Source: an uncultured Myxococcales bacterium (GTDB taxonomy: Bacteria; Myxococcota_A; UBA9042; DTJE01). From it: a stretch of 64,000 nucleotides of DNA. Position 1 is the stretch's first letter, and each line of letters begins with the position of its first letter. Below the pieces are notes generated by a model. It searched no databases. It had not been told where the DNA came from and saw nothing but the letters and a program-made list of their open reading frames with translations. The stretch covers positions 53,944-117,943 of the forward strand of contig CAIZWN010000078.1 in NCBI GenBank assembly GCA_903936705.1. Reading direction: 5' to 3'. Shown here piece after piece: positions 35,522 through 45,868 of the stretch. Made by a program: the position numbers and the translations under genes.

Positions 35522-36618
35522 CCGATTCGGAGATACTGGGCTTCCACCGCGATCTCGTGGCAACACCATCGGTTTCCGGATCGGAGACCGTGATCGCGGA
35601 CATGATCCAGGATTTTCTTGCGTCGTGTGGCATCGAGGTGCGCCGGTTTCACGACAACCTGTGGGCCGTGCTGGGCGAAACAGGTCCCCTATTGTGCATG
35701 AACAGCCACATCGACACGGTTCCGCCCACCAGCGGTTGGACCCTGCCGCCCTGGAGTCCGACTGTAAGGGACGGTCGCGTTCATGGGCTTGGCAGCAACG
35801 ACGCCAAGGCTTCGGTGGCAGCAATGACGGCCGCCTTTGTGCGCCTGCATGATGCCGGCTGGGTGACCGATGGCCGCCTCGTACTGGCCCTGGTGGCAGC
35901 CGAGGAGACGGGCGGCGCTGGCGCCGAGATATTGGTGCCCAAGATGCGTCGTGATGGGTTTGCGCCAGATGCCGCCGTGATAGGGGAACCGACGAACCTT
36001 GACGTTGCCATAGCCCAGAAGGGCCACCTGTTGCTGGAACTTGTCGAACTGGGAACGGCCTGTCATGCGGCACACGGACAGGCGCTTGGCGCCACGAACG
36101 CGGTGCGCCTGATGGCCCGCGACCTTTGCGCGATGGATGGCGTCAATCTTGGCCCCGAACATCCGGACCTGGGGCCAGTGACCATGGAACCTACGGTTGT
36201 TCGCGGAGGCACTGCCCGGAACGTGATTCCAGATCATGCATCCTGTTCGCTGGATGTTCGCACCAACCCGGGTGGGGACCACGCCCAACTGATTGAACGG
36301 CTGCGTTCCTGTGTGAAGGGGGAACTGAACGTTTTGGGCGCCCATCTTGAGCCGTGCGGAATTGATCGTGAACATCCGCTGGTCAAGGCGGCACTTGCTG
36401 CCCGTGCCGGCAGCACCGCATTCGGCTCGCGCGGGGTATCGGACTGGGTTCATTTTCACGGAATTCCATCAATCAAGGTGGGGCCAGGCAGGACCGAACG
36501 ATCGCACACCCCGGACGAATTCGTCCTTGAATCCGAGATCCTGGATGGCGCCAGGTTCTACCAGGAACTGGCTTTCGGCTGGTCTACGGGAATGTGCCGG
36601 CAGGGGAGGGCGCCATGA
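35518..36618 (+). CDS. argE': M20-family deacylase, probable N-acetylcitrulline deacetylase
   Basis: A dizinc amidohydrolase (366 residues). Metal ligands and catalytic motifs appear in order: NSHIDTVPP, HGLGSNDAKASVAA, VAAEETGGAGAE, IGEPTNLDVAIAQKG and the late histidine in RTERSHTPDEF. The dimerisation lid is present. In an operon whose transcarbamylase uses N-acylornithine, the expected substrate is N-acylcitrulline, producing citrulline for ArgG. Classical acetylornithine deacetylase or succinyl-diaminopimelate desuccinylase activity is the alternative. Start overlaps argB (ATGA), end overlaps argH (ATGA). Confidence 0.82.
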   Translation: MTDSEILGFHRDLVATPSVSGSETVIADMIQDFLASCGIEVRRFHDNLWAVLGETGPLLCMNSHIDTVPPTSGWTLPPWSPTVRDGRVHGLGSNDAKASVAAMTAAFVRLHDAGWVTDGRLVLALVAAEETGGAGAEILVPKMRRDGFAPDAAVIGEPTNLDVAIAQKGHLLLELVELGTACHAAHGQALGATNAVRLMARDLCAMDGVNLGPEHPDLGPVTMEPTVVRGGTARNVIPDHASCSLDVRTNPGGDHAQLIERLRSCVKGELNVLGAHLEPCGIDREHPLVKAALAARAGSTAFGSRGVSDWVHFHGIPSIKVGPGRTERSHTPDEFVLESEILDGARFYQELAFGWSTGMCRQGRAP

Positions 36619-37814
36619 AGCGATTGTGGGACCGGGGGGAATCGCTGGACGAAGATGTACTGACTTTCACGGCCGGGGATGATCCGTCCCTGGACGAAAG
36701 GCTGATTCCATATGACCTTCGCGCCACCGCGGCCCATGCCGCGATGCTGCACGATTCCGGATTCCTGTCGTTGGCGGATCATGATGCCCTGCAGGCGGCC
36801 ATCGGCGAGCTACTGGCTTCGCATAAGAGTGGCGAGTGGCGAATTGAACCAGACGAGGAAGATGGGCACACTGCAATCGAGAATCGTCTTGTTGCGCTGA
36901 CGGGCGATGCGGGAAGGGCGGTGCACCTTGGGCGTTCGCGAAACGACCAGGTGCTGGCGGCGTTACGTCCCTGGTTGAAGGACCGCCTTGACGAGTTGGC
37001 CGCCGCCGCGATTCTTGTTTCCGAAGTTCTTGATGCGATATCTGCAGCCAATGTGTCGACGGTCATGCCAGGTTACACGCACCTGCAGCGGGCCATGCCT
37101 TCGACCGTCGGCTTGTGGGCAGGCGCGTTCTCGGCTGAAATCAGGGACGATGGCGATGGGCTGGTGCTGGCAAAGCGGCGGGCCGATCGGAATCCTCTTG
37201 GGTCGGCCGCGGGCTACGGGGTTCCAGTGCTGTCGCTGGACCGTGAACACACGACGCGGGGCCTGGGTTTCCAGCGCACTCACCAGCCTGTTACCGCGGT
37301 CCAGTTGTCGCGCGGAAAAGCCGAGGCGACAGCCCTGTTCGAGGCCGCGATGCTTGCCCAGGATCTTGGTCGACTGGCCGCCGATATCTGTCTTTTCGCA
37401 AGCGCCGAGTTCGGTTTTGTCCACCTTCCGGCATCCATTACAACAGGCTCGTCCATGCTGCCCCAGAAGCGCAATCCGGATGTTTTTGAAATCGCCCGCG
37501 GACGTACAGCCGAAGCCTTTGCCGCCCTTCAGGAAGTCATGTTGATTACCGCGAAGATGACATCCGGCTATCACCGGGATCTTCAGTTGATCAAGCGGCC
37601 ATTGTTCCGGGGGCTGGATGGCGTCCTGCAGACGGCCCGGGTCATGGCCCGCGTTCTGCCACTTGTAGAATTCGACACGGATCGACTGGCTGCGGCAATG
37701 GACCCGTCGATGGATATGGCGGCGCGGGCAAATCGGCTGGTCAGGGATACGGGCATTCCCTTCCGGGAAGCATATCGGCTAGTGCGCGACGATCCGACTG
37801 CCGGTATCACGTAG
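36615..37814 (+). CDS. argH: Argininosuccinate lyase
   Basis: Splits argininosuccinate into arginine and fumarate. Fumarase/aspartase superfamily signatures are clear: HTAIENRL, GRSRNDQVLAAL, MPGYTHLQRAMP and the catalytic loop TTGSSMLPQKRNPDVFE. At 399 residues it is shorter than the common 450-470-residue ArgH at both ends, ending soon after the GIPFREAYRLV segment. The same compact end is, from memory, typical of Bacteroidetes-type ArgH, so truncation is not implied. It is the last gene of the operon; a convergent histidine kinase gene begins 45 bases on. Confidence 0.9.
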   Translation: MKRLWDRGESLDEDVLTFTAGDDPSLDERLIPYDLRATAAHAAMLHDSGFLSLADHDALQAAIGELLASHKSGEWRIEPDEEDGHTAIENRLVALTGDAGRAVHLGRSRNDQVLAALRPWLKDRLDELAAAAILVSEVLDAISAANVSTVMPGYTHLQRAMPSTVGLWAGAFSAEIRDDGDGLVLAKRRADRNPLGSAAGYGVPVLSLDREHTTRGLGFQRTHQPVTAVQLSRGKAEATALFEAAMLAQDLGRLAADICLFASAEFGFVHLPASITTGSSMLPQKRNPDVFEIARGRTAEAFAALQEVMLITAKMTSGYHRDLQLIKRPLFRGLDGVLQTARVMARVLPLVEFDTDRLAAAMDPSMDMAARANRLVRDTGIPFREAYRLVRDDPTAGIT

Positions 37815-37859
37815 ATATTCGGGAAGAAAGCCTGCTGCCAGGCATCGCGAGCATGTATT

Positions 37860-40058
37860 TCAAGATAGAGCCGGCCGCGCCTTTCGGATCTCCTGCGCCT
37901 TCGGAAGCGTGAAGTAGAAAGTGGACCCCTTGCCAGCGCCATCTGATTCCAACCAGATGCGGCCCTCGTAGAGTTCGACCACGTTCTTGACGAGTGGCAG
38001 GCCCATGCCAATGCCGGCGCTAGCTGCGTTCTGTTTCGCGAACATCAGAAACACCTTGTCATGAAAGCGCGGTTCTATGCCAATACCATTGTCCCGCACA
38101 AAGAAGACGATGTCGGATCCCTGCATTCTGGTGCCCAGTTCAACGTAGGGCGATGGCTGATCTCCCATGTATTTCACAGAATTCTCGATCAGGTTTTGCC
38201 ACACCTCTTCCAACAGTACGCAGTCCCCATAAAGGGTGATATCCAGATCGTGCAAATTTATGGCTACGCCCCGGGTCAAGATCTCACCAGCTATGGCGCC
38301 AAGGGCTCGCTGAACCAGAACGACAACGTTGATCTTCACAGGGTCGCCAACAATTCTGCCAAGCCTGACAGCCTTCTGCAGACCATCCAGAAGTCGCGTC
38401 ATCTTGTCGACCGCTGCATCTATAAATATCAAATCCTCCTTGACTCTCGTCGATTCGACCTGTCCCAGATCCTGTTCCAGGTGGCCCAGGAAGGTCCCAA
38501 TCGTGATCAGGGGGGACCGGAGATCATGGGAAATGACATGGGATATCTGCTCGATAGCTGAGGTCTTCAACATGTTCTGCAGCTCGACGGCCTTGCGACA
38601 GAGCGCCAGTCCTATACTGGCGCCGACACCCTCGAAAAAGATGATTGATTCCGGGGTGAAACGCCCGCGGGTACGGTCGGCAAGATGCAGCAGCCCGAAT
38701 GTCTCGCCGCCGGAGCGAATCGGGATCAACGCCAGAGACATGAAACCGACGTGGATGCACCGGTTCCGCGGATGCAGCCTGGGATCCTGGTCGGCCGGCA
38801 CGTCACTAATCAACGACGCATCGTTGGTCCAGGCGCTGCCACCAGGCGAGAACAACGGATTGCTAGGATCGATCCTTTTTGACTCCAGCAAAAGCCCGCA
38901 CGTGCATTCCAGGCTTACGCTGCCGTCTTGGTTTCTGCAGAGTCCCCCGGTAGGGAGCCGAATCGTCAGAACGTTTTCCTTCTGCAGGAACTCGTTGGAA
39001 TAGCCAACCGAGGCGACGAATGGAAAGTCATCTCCCTCTTTCAATCGCAGCCCAACCGCGCAAAAACTTGTCGCACGCTGCAGCGCCGTCACGATGTCGG
39101 CGGCAATTTTCGCCACAGGAGCAGATTGATTAAGTAGTGAAAGAATCTCGGCTTGGACCGGCAGGAGTTCTTGGGTCATCTTGCGTTCGGTGATGTCCTG
39201 TAGGGTGCCGACCGAACGGATCGCAAGGCCAGTGTCGTCGTACTCGGTACGGCCGATGTTGTTGAACCATCTAATGCCTCCGTCAGGCATCACCATCCGA
39301 TGTTCGATCTCAAAAGGCTTTCTGTCGTTGACAGACTCGCGATACGTCTGATCGAACACCGAGCGGTCGTCGGGATACACCAACTCAAGGAATGCTTCGT
39401 AGGTGGATGCAAAACTGGCCGGATCGACCTCGGGCATTGCGAAAGCCAAGTCCATCCACTTAAAGCGATTGGTGAGTAGATCCAGTACCCACCTGCACAT
39501 ACGGGATATTTCGTGTGCCTCCCGCAGATCATCCATGCCCTTTTGCAGTGCATCCTGATGCCGCCTTCCATCAGCGATGTCCCATGCAAAATCGGCCAGG
39601 GACAACAAAGCCATGACGTCACTGTTATCGTAGTCAGTCGGCTTGTTGCCAACGCCCAGCAGCGCAACCAACAGATCGTTACGAATCACGGGAACGACCA
39701 ACTCACGAACAACCGGTGCGTGGCCAGATGGCAGACCCTTGCGATGAGAAAGCGAGGCGTAATTGTTGTGAACGATCGGCTTGCGTTCACGCAGGCAATC
39801 CGCCCATACGCCGGCCTGTTCCACTGGGTAATGGAACCCTGCACCCAGAGCCTTGCACATATTCTTGATAGTGTTACTGGACCATGCCTGCAGCGAAAGG
39901 GTGACCTGGTCCGTTTCCACGAAGTGAAAGAATCCGATCCGGCTGCCCGACAGGGCCTCGGCTTCGTCCAGCGATTCACGCAGCAAGTCGGCAAGCGAGT
40001 GAGTGGTCGCCAACTGCATAAGACGCAACCGAGCTGCCATGATGCGGGACGTTCGCAC
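37860..40058 (-). CDS. Sensor histidine kinase with GAF-PAS-GAF input domains
   Basis: About 730 residues. An N-terminal GAF2-like domain (GSRIGFFHFVETDQ, then PVIRNDLLVALLGVGNK) is followed by a PAS fold with its PAC end (MVMPDGGIRWFNNIGRTEYD, GTLQDITERK), a second GAF (RATSFCAVGLRLKEG to RSGGETFGLLHLADR), a HisKA dimerisation helix with phospho-acceptor His in VISHDLRSP, and a HATPase with N-box NLIENSVKYM, DNGIGIEP and GIGMGLPLVK. No transmembrane segment is seen, so it is probably cytoplasmic. No response regulator is adjacent. The start is uncertain: GTG 40058, ATG 40040 and TTG 40118 are all possible. Confidence 0.85.
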   Translation of the reverse strand: MRTSRIMAARLRLMQLATTHSLADLLRESLDEAEALSGSRIGFFHFVETDQVTLSLQAWSSNTIKNMCKALGAGFHYPVEQAGVWADCLRERKPIVHNNYASLSHRKGLPSGHAPVVRELVVPVIRNDLLVALLGVGNKPTDYDNSDVMALLSLADFAWDIADGRRHQDALQKGMDDLREAHEISRMCRWVLDLLTNRFKWMDLAFAMPEVDPASFASTYEAFLELVYPDDRSVFDQTYRESVNDRKPFEIEHRMVMPDGGIRWFNNIGRTEYDDTGLAIRSVGTLQDITERKMTQELLPVQAEILSLLNQSAPVAKIAADIVTALQRATSFCAVGLRLKEGDDFPFVASVGYSNEFLQKENVLTIRLPTGGLCRNQDGSVSLECTCGLLLESKRIDPSNPLFSPGGSAWTNDASLISDVPADQDPRLHPRNRCIHVGFMSLALIPIRSGGETFGLLHLADRTRGRFTPESIIFFEGVGASIGLALCRKAVELQNMLKTSAIEQISHVISHDLRSPLITIGTFLGHLEQDLGQVESTRVKEDLIFIDAAVDKMTRLLDGLQKAVRLGRIVGDPVKINVVVLVQRALGAIAGEILTRGVAINLHDLDITLYGDCVLLEEVWQNLIENSVKYMGDQPSPYVELGTRMQGSDIVFFVRDNGIGIEPRFHDKVFLMFAKQNAASAGIGMGLPLVKNVVELYEGRIWLESDGAGKGSTFYFTLPKAQEIRKARPALS

Positions 40059-40164
40059 CGTCAACCGCCTACATCCCCCGGATCCAGGGGGAAAGCTCGC
40101 GACACATTGCGACAGCAATTTGCTGGATTGTCTGCAGCAATTTACTTGATTATATACATCGGCA

Positions 40165-40189
40165 GCGCGTTATCAAAACCTTAACGCGT
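40165..40189 (-). terminator. Weak hairpin after the ilv operon
   Basis: GCGCGTTA (40165-40172) and TAACGCGT (40182-40189) pair in 7 of 8 positions around a 9-base loop, 27 bases beyond the zinc-ribbon gene stop. There is no clear U-run, so terminator activity is a guess. Confidence 0.3.
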
Positions 40190-40215
40190 ACGACTACACC
40201 CCAACGTAGCTGAAA

Positions 40216-40620
40216 TCAGCCCAGGTCGCGGCGCTCACCGAAAAAGTTCAGGCTGATTGATTGTGAAGCGGCCTCGCCGTAAGAGCGAATCGTTTCCTTG
40301 GTCACGAAGTATGTTGCGTGCTCGCCCAGGGTCCTGGAAAAGAGTACCTGGCCCGTCATACCCGAGGCGGTATTGAAACCGATCCGGGCAAAACGATCGT
40401 CGGTCTCGAAACGCAGGTCGGCCTGGCAGACCGGACAAAAGAGTGACACGCGCTCGCCCTGCGACAGGCGCAGCTCGGGCGACCAGATCGCGTTGTAATT
40501 GCCGGGCTGCGGACTGAACAGGACCAGCCCGTTCTGGGTTCCCTTGGTCACCCGAAGAATCAACTTGGTCGAGGGATTCAGCGTCACATTGCATTGCGGG
40601 CAGAAATAGTTGCGCTTCAT
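40216..40620 (-). CDS. Small zinc-ribbon protein, function unknown
   Basis: 134 residues with two CxxC pairs: CPQC near residue 7 and CPVC near residue 62, consistent with a single zinc ribbon. The rest is a beta-rich domain ending SLNFFGERRDLG. ATG at 40620 has GAGG 6 bases upstream; a longer frame starting at 40854 would run into ilvC. It follows ilvC by 64 bases on the same strand and is probably transcribed with it. No function is recognisable. Confidence 0.65.
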   Translation of the reverse strand: MKRNYFCPQCNVTLNPSTKLILRVTKGTQNGLVLFSPQPGNYNAIWSPELRLSQGERVSLFCPVCQADLRFETDDRFARIGFNTASGMTGQVLFSRTLGEHATYFVTKETIRSYGEAASQSISLNFFGERRDLG

Positions 40621-40684
40621 CGCAATCCTCGCGTTTGACGTGCCATTTCGGCGACGCCCGGACATGCCTGCCCGGGAGGGTTTA

Positions 40685-41725
40685 CTATCGTCCGCCTCCA
40701 GGAGCATCCTCGAGAACTTCCACCGGGTCAAGGAAGGACATGCCGCGGCGCAGCTTTGCCCCCACCTGCTCGATCTGGTGGTGTCGCTGCTTGGCGCGTT
40801 CCTGGTCGAACCAGGGCTGACCGGCCTCGCATTCGGCGACCCACGCCTTTGCAAAAGACCCGTCCTGAATGGCGCGCAGCAGATCCTTCATCGTTGCGCG
40901 AACGCGGTCATCAACCAGGCGGGGGCCTGCTGTATAGTCCCCGTACTCAGCTGTGTCGCTGACTGAGTAGCGCATGTAATTCAAGCCGCCGCGGTACATA
41001 AGATCAACGATCAGCTTCAGTTCGTGCATGCACTCGAAGTACGCCAGTTCCGGCTGATAGCCGGCATCTACCAGCGTCTCGAACGCGGCCTTCACCATGG
41101 CGCTGACGCCACCGCAAAGGACGGCCTGTTCGCCGAACAAATCCGTTTCTGTCTCCTCGGAGAACGTGGTTTCAAGCACGCCCGCCCTGGTGCATCCGAT
41201 GCCCCTGGCGTACGAAAGCGCATTAGCCAATGCCTTGCCGCTGGCGTCGCGTTCGACGGCGACCAGTGCTGGCGTTCCTTCGCCGGACTGGTACGTCTCG
41301 CGAACGCGATGGCCGGGGCTTTTCGGGGCCACCAGGCTGACGTCAACCCCGTCGGGCGGGGTGATGGTGCCATACCTGATGTTGAAGCCGTGGGCGAACA
41401 TCAAGGTCTTGCCGGGGCGAAGATACGGCGCAATTGATTCGTTGTAGATTCTCGGCTGCGCTGTATCGGGAGCAAGGACCATCAGCACGTCGGCCCACTG
41501 GGCCAGTTCCGCCACTGACGATGTCAAAAGTCCCTCGGCCTGGGCCCTGGCGATACCGGCGCTGCCCGGGCGCAAACCGACCCGGACGTCCACTCCGCTG
41601 TCCCGCAGGTTCAGCGCATGGGCGTGTCCCTGGGACCCGTAGCCAACGATGCCTACCTTGGAAGAAGCGATCAGCCCCAGGTCTGCGTCCACGTCATAGA
41701 ACGTTCGTCCCACCTTGTCCTCCAT
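40685..41725 (-). CDS. ilvC: Ketol-acid reductoisomerase
   Basis: Class I (short) KARI, 346 residues, converting acetolactate and acetohydroxybutyrate to the dihydroxy-acids of valine and isoleucine synthesis. The NAD(P)H-binding [17 protein letters not shown] is followed by a loop GLRPGSAG whose Arg and Ser suggest NADPH use. Metal and substrate residues lie in VAPKSPGH and [16 protein letters not shown]. It overlaps the ilvN 3' end by 32 bases. Confidence 0.93.
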   Translation of the reverse strand: MEDKVGRTFYDVDADLGLIASSKVGIVGYGSQGHAHALNLRDSGVDVRVGLRPGSAGIARAQAEGLLTSSVAELAQWADVLMVLAPDTAQPRIYNESIAPYLRPGKTLMFAHGFNIRYGTITPPDGVDVSLVAPKSPGHRVRETYQSGEGTPALVAVERDASGKALANALSYARGIGCTRAGVLETTFSEETETDLFGEQAVLCGGVSAMVKAAFETLVDAGYQPELAYFECMHELKLIVDLMYRGGLNYMRYSVSDTAEYGDYTAGPRLVDDRVRATMKDLLRAIQDGSFAKAWVAECEAGQPWFDQERAKQRHHQIEQVGAKLRRGMSFLDPVEVLEDAPGGGR

Positions 41726-42299
41726 CTGATGAATCTACGGCCTCGGGAACAGTCGCGTGGACGAACTGCGGGTCCACCGACAGCGCATCTACTCCCCTGG
41801 TAATTGCGACAGATCCAGTCCGGACCATCTCGATTATTCCGAAGGGCCGCAGCAAGTCCAGCAGCCCCTCGATCTTGTCCTCGGTACCCGTCGATTCAAT
41901 GATTACAGCGTCCAGCGACATATCGACGACGCGAGCCCTGAAAACGTCGCAGACCTCTAGGACCTCGCGGCGGGCGCTGACCGGGCATCGAACCTTCACA
42001 AGTGCCAGGTCCCTTATGACGGCAGGCAGGTGGGTCACGTTCTCGACGCGCAGGACGTTCACCAGTCGATACAGGTTGGCTTCGCAGCGCAGCGCGTCGG
42101 CGTCGTCACCCTCCATCACGATCGTCATGCGGGAAACGCCGGGCTGATCGGTATGGCCAACCGTCAGCGAGGCAATGTTGAACAGGCGCCGGCGGAACAA
42201 CGATGCAACACGTGTCAGTACGCCTGGAAGATCCTCGACGTACACGGCCAGCACCTGCAGCCGCGCCAAAGCCTTCTGTCCGGTAACCTCGGTAAGCAT
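41694..42299 (-). CDS. ilvN: Acetolactate synthase small (regulatory) subunit
   Basis: 201 residues. The N-terminal ACT domain ([20 protein letters not shown], then FNIASLTVG) binds branched-chain amino acids for feedback inhibition; the ALS_ss_C domain follows ([17 protein letters not shown], with [16 protein letters not shown]). A C-terminal extension of about 30 residues overlaps the ilvC start by 32 bases. AGGGG lies 6 bases before the ATG. It sits 26 bases after ilvB. Confidence 0.92.
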   Translation of the reverse strand: MLTEVTGQKALARLQVLAVYVEDLPGVLTRVASLFRRRLFNIASLTVGHTDQPGVSRMTIVMEGDDADALRCEANLYRLVNVLRVENVTHLPAVIRDLALVKVRCPVSARREVLEVCDVFRARVVDMSLDAVIIESTGTEDKIEGLLDLLRPFGIIEMVRTGSVAITRGVDALSVDPQFVHATVPEAVDSSDGGQGGTNVL

Positions 42300-42325
42300 G
42301 CGGTTCCCCTTCTAGCGTTCAGCTA

Positions 42326-44038
42326 TTACCAGTCGGACTGGGATGTTTCCACTATCGGGCTGGGCCGGCGGATCATGTCTTCAAGCCCGGCACCAGCCGG
42401 CACCATTGGATAGACACTGTCTTCCTGTTCTACCCGGAAGTCGATCAGCACGGAACCTGGTTCAAGCCGCGCGCGTTCGACTGCAGCCCGCACATCGGCA
42501 CGCTGCTCAACCCTCCAGGCCGCAAGACCGTGAGCTTCGGCCAGCTTCACGAAGTCGGGATTAACCAACTTCGTGGCCGCGTATCGCTTGCTGTAGAAGA
42601 ACTCCTGCCACTGGCGAACCATGCCCAGGCAGCCGTTGTTGATCAACGCGATGTTGATCTTCAGGCCTTCCTGCGTGCAAGTCGTCAATTCGGCCGCGGT
42701 CATCTGGAAGCCGCCATCGCCAACCACCGCCCAGACCTCTTCATCGGGGCGAGCAATCTTGGCGCCAATCGCAGCGGGGACGCCGAAGCCCATGGTCCCA
42801 AGGCCGCCCGACGTGATGAACCTGTGCGGCGTTTCCTGGTGGTAATACTGAGCAACCCACATCTGGTGCTGACCGACGTCCGTGATTACCAGCGCCTTGC
42901 CCTGGGTGGCGTTCCACAAATCGCTGATGACATGAGCCGCCAGCAGGCGCCCGTTGTCCGGCAAGGACTGGATATCGCGAACCGCCGAATCGCCCTTCAT
43001 GTCGTCGATTCGTGCCAGCCACGTATCACGACGCTTCGCTGTGACCCTGGACATCAGGCGCTGCAACGTCTCGCGAATGTCTCCGACAATGCCAACGTCG
43101 ATCTGAACGTTCTTGTTGATCTCGCTGGGGTCGATCTCGACATGAATCTTTCTTGCACCGCGGGCATAGGCGGCGAGGTTGCCGGTGACGCGGTCGTCGA
43201 ATCTCATGCCCAGGGCGACGATAAGATCAGCCTCCTGGATGGCCAGATTGACCCAGGCCTCGCCGTGCATACCCATCATGCCCAGGTTCAGCGGGTGGGA
43301 TGCAGGAATGCATCCAAGCCCCAGCAACGTCAGCGCCGCCGGCACCTGGGTCTTTTCCAGGAAGGCAAGAAGGTCGTCGGAGGCTCCGGACTGCAGGACA
43401 CCCCGGCCAGCAAGAACCACCGGACGCTTGGCTTCGTCGATCATCGAAACTGCGCGGTCGAATTCCTCCGGCAACGCCCGAAGATCAGGTCGATAGCCTG
43501 GCAGGCGCACCGGCTTGGTCCCAGGCGCAAAGCTAGCGGACTGCTGCATAGCGTCCTTGGTGATGTCCACCAGAACCGGGCCGGGACGACCGGAACATGC
43601 GACGTAGATCGCCTCCTCCAGGACATGACCCAGTTCAGACGCCTCCGAGACGAGATAGTTGTGCTTGGTGATGGGCAGAGTAATGCCCGTCATGTCAACT
43701 TCCTGGAAGGCATCGCGACCAAGCATCCACGACGGAACCTGGCCCGTGATGAACAGAACTGGAGAGGAATCCAGCATTGCGTTGGCAATGCCAGTCACCA
43801 GGTTTGTGGCGCCAGGCCCCGAAGTCGCGATGGCCACGCCCAGACGGCCAGATGCCCTGGCATATCCGTCTGCCATGTGGGCGGCCCCCTGCTCGTGCCT
43901 GGCCAGGACGTGGCGGATCGGGGAATCCAGCAGCGCGTCGTAGGCCGGAAGAATGGCTCCACCGGGGTATCCGAACACGACTTCGACGCCAGCATGGACC
44001 AGCGTATCCCACAAAATATCCGCGCCCTTGCGCTCCAC
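42326..44038 (-). CDS. ilvB: Acetolactate synthase large (catalytic) subunit
   Basis: ThDP-dependent enzyme, 570 residues. The catalytic glutamate lies in RHEQGAAHMADGYA, the FAD/alpha domain shows GRGVLQSGA and MRFDDRVTGN, and the ThDP motif spans GDGGFQMTAAELTT to ALINN. GTG at 44038 is preferred: GGAGG lies 5 bases before it, while an in-frame extension to 44152 would enter ilvD. It is followed by ilvN. Confidence 0.93.
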   Translation of the reverse strand: MERKGADILWDTLVHAGVEVVFGYPGGAILPAYDALLDSPIRHVLARHEQGAAHMADGYARASGRLGVAIATSGPGATNLVTGIANAMLDSSPVLFITGQVPSWMLGRDAFQEVDMTGITLPITKHNYLVSEASELGHVLEEAIYVACSGRPGPVLVDITKDAMQQSASFAPGTKPVRLPGYRPDLRALPEEFDRAVSMIDEAKRPVVLAGRGVLQSGASDDLLAFLEKTQVPAALTLLGLGCIPASHPLNLGMMGMHGEAWVNLAIQEADLIVALGMRFDDRVTGNLAAYARGARKIHVEIDPSEINKNVQIDVGIVGDIRETLQRLMSRVTAKRRDTWLARIDDMKGDSAVRDIQSLPDNGRLLAAHVISDLWNATQGKALVITDVGQHQMWVAQYYHQETPHRFITSGGLGTMGFGVPAAIGAKIARPDEEVWAVVGDGGFQMTAAELTTCTQEGLKINIALINNGCLGMVRQWQEFFYSKRYAATKLVNPDFVKLAEAHGLAAWRVEQRADVRAAVERARLEPGSVLIDFRVEQEDSVYPMVPAGAGLEDMIRRPSPIVETSQSDW

Positions 44039-44067
44039 GCACACCTCCGATACCAAAGGTACCAACC

Positions 44068-45774
44068 TCAGGAACCACGAACCTGTTCTTCGTCCCGCAG
44101 AACGGCCCCGGTCGATGCAGAAGTGACCGAAGCTGCGTATCTTTTTAGCCACCTGCTGTTCGTCGGCGTCTGGCGCGGCTGAATCGCAGCCAGACGTCGG
44201 CCCAATTCGTCGGCGTCAACTACAAGGTCCAGCCGTCCCGACTCGATGTCGATCCGGATCTGATCGCCATCACGCACAGCGGCAATTGGCCCACCGGCAG
44301 CTGCCTCGGGACTGATATGACCGATGCACGCACCGCGGGTTGCGCCCGAAAAGCGACCGTCGGTGACCAGCGCGACGCGATCACCCAGGCCCATGCCCAT
44401 GATGGCGCCGGTCGGCCCCAGCATCTCCTGCATGCCCGGGCCGCCAGCCGGCCCCTCGTATCGGATGACGACCACCTCGCCCGCCTGGACCTGTCCTGCC
44501 AGAATGCCGCGCATTGCGTCGTCGTGGCTTTCGTAAACGCGTGCAGGACCCGTGAACTGACGCAGGGACTTGTCGACGGCGGCCGTCTTGACGATGGCCC
44601 CGTCGGGAGCCAGGCAGCCAAACAGTACACGAAGGCCGCCGGTTGCCGAATGCGGCGAATCGATGGACTTGATCACGTCGGGGTCAAGAATTTCCATACC
44701 ACTAAGAGATTCGCCCAGCGTCCTGCCGCTGACGGTCGGGCGGTCCAGGTGCAAGGCCCCGGGAATCCTGGAAATTTCGGCCAGAATCGCGGGGACGCCA
44801 CCCGCACGGTGCACGTCCTCCATGTGCCAGGGGCCGGAAGGGCTGACTTTGCAGATGTGCGGCACCCTGGCTGCAATCTGGTTGATTCGCTGAAGTGGAT
44901 AATCGATCCCGCCTTCGCGGGCAATCGCCAGCGTGTGCAAAACGGTGTTGGTCGAGCCTCCCATGGCCATGTCCAGCGCGAAGGCGTTGTCGATGGCGTC
45001 GATGGTCACGATTGCACGCGGAGTCAGGCCTTCCTTCACAAGACCGACGATCCGATGGCCGGCAGCCTCGTAAAGAGCGTCGCGCTGCGGGGTGCGGGCG
45101 AGGGCGGTGCCATTGAACGGCAACGCCAGCCCCAGGGCCTCGGCCAGGCAGTTCATGCTGTTGGCGGTAAACAGCCCCGAACACGAACCGCAGGAAGGGC
45201 AGGCGTGGTTTTCAAGAACGGTCAATTCGTCGTCGGTGATCCGGCCGGCGCTGCGGGCGCCAACACCTTCGAAAACCGTGGCCAGATCAATCACACGGCC
45301 ATCTGGCGTACGGCCTGCAGCCATCGGACCGCCGCTGACGAATATGGCCGGGACGTCCAGGCGCATGGCCGCCATCATCATGCCGGGCACGATCTTGTCG
45401 CAATTAGGGATGCACACCATGCCGTCAAGGCAATGGGCCGCGATCATGGTCTCGACGCAGTCGGCAATCAGTTCGCGCGAGGGAAGGGAGTACTTCATCC
45501 CCTCGTGACCCATGGCGATGCCGTCATCAACAGCAATCGTGTTGAATTCGAAGGGCACACCGCCGGCCGCGCGGATGGCTTCCTTGACGATGCGCCCGAC
45601 ACCCTGCAGGTGGACGTGTCCTGGCACGATGTCGACGTGACTATTCACGACTGCGATGAAAGGCTTGCCGAAGTCCTCGTCACGAACACCTGTTGCCTTC
45701 AGCAAAGCCCTGTGAGGTGCGCGTTGAAAACCAGCGGTGACCCGGTCGGACCTCAATGCCATCGCGCGAATCAT
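44068..45774 (-). CDS. ilvD: Dihydroxy-acid dehydratase
   Basis: Fe-S enzyme, 568 residues, giving the 2-keto acids of valine and isoleucine. Cluster cysteines lie in [12 protein letters not shown] and [12 protein letters not shown]. Other signatures are [14 protein letters not shown] and [12 protein letters not shown]. Two starts are possible (45774 and 45762). First gene of ilvD-ilvB-ilvN-ilvC-zinc-ribbon, all minus strand and closely spaced. IlvE and IlvA are not present here. Confidence 0.93.
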   Translation of the reverse strand: MIRAMALRSDRVTAGFQRAPHRALLKATGVRDEDFGKPFIAVVNSHVDIVPGHVHLQGVGRIVKEAIRAAGGVPFEFNTIAVDDGIAMGHEGMKYSLPSRELIADCVETMIAAHCLDGMVCIPNCDKIVPGMMMAAMRLDVPAIFVSGGPMAAGRTPDGRVIDLATVFEGVGARSAGRITDDELTVLENHACPSCGSCSGLFTANSMNCLAEALGLALPFNGTALARTPQRDALYEAAGHRIVGLVKEGLTPRAIVTIDAIDNAFALDMAMGGSTNTVLHTLAIAREGGIDYPLQRINQIAARVPHICKVSPSGPWHMEDVHRAGGVPAILAEISRIPGALHLDRPTVSGRTLGESLSGMEILDPDVIKSIDSPHSATGGLRVLFGCLAPDGAIVKTAAVDKSLRQFTGPARVYESHDDAMRGILAGQVQAGEVVVIRYEGPAGGPGMQEMLGPTGAIMGMGLGDRVALVTDGRFSGATRGACIGHISPEAAAGGPIAAVRDGDQIRIDIESGRLDLVVDADELGRRLAAIQPRQTPTNSRWLKRYAASVTSASTGAVLRDEEQVRGS

Positions 45775-45794
45775 CCTCGAACGTTTGCCTGTTC

Positions 45795-45823
45795 ATAAAA
45801 CGATGATTCGTCGCCAATTACAA
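45795..45823 (-). promoter_or_regulatory. Candidate promoter of the ilv operon
   Basis: On the minus strand TTGTAA (45823-45818) and TTTTAT (45800-45795) have a 17-base spacer, just before ilvD. Both elements are near consensus in a locally AT-rich patch. Confidence 0.35.
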
Positions 45824-45868
45824 GGAAAATGGCGGCGGGCCTTGTCGGAACGCCGATTTGTACGGGCA

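Noticed and set aside
36615..37814. Truncated argH pseudogene
   Set aside because: All catalytic motifs are present and the compact C-terminus fits the Bacteroidetes-type enzyme.
40621..40854. N-terminal extension of the zinc-ribbon protein
   Set aside because: It runs back into ilvC; the ATG at 40620 has a ribosome site.
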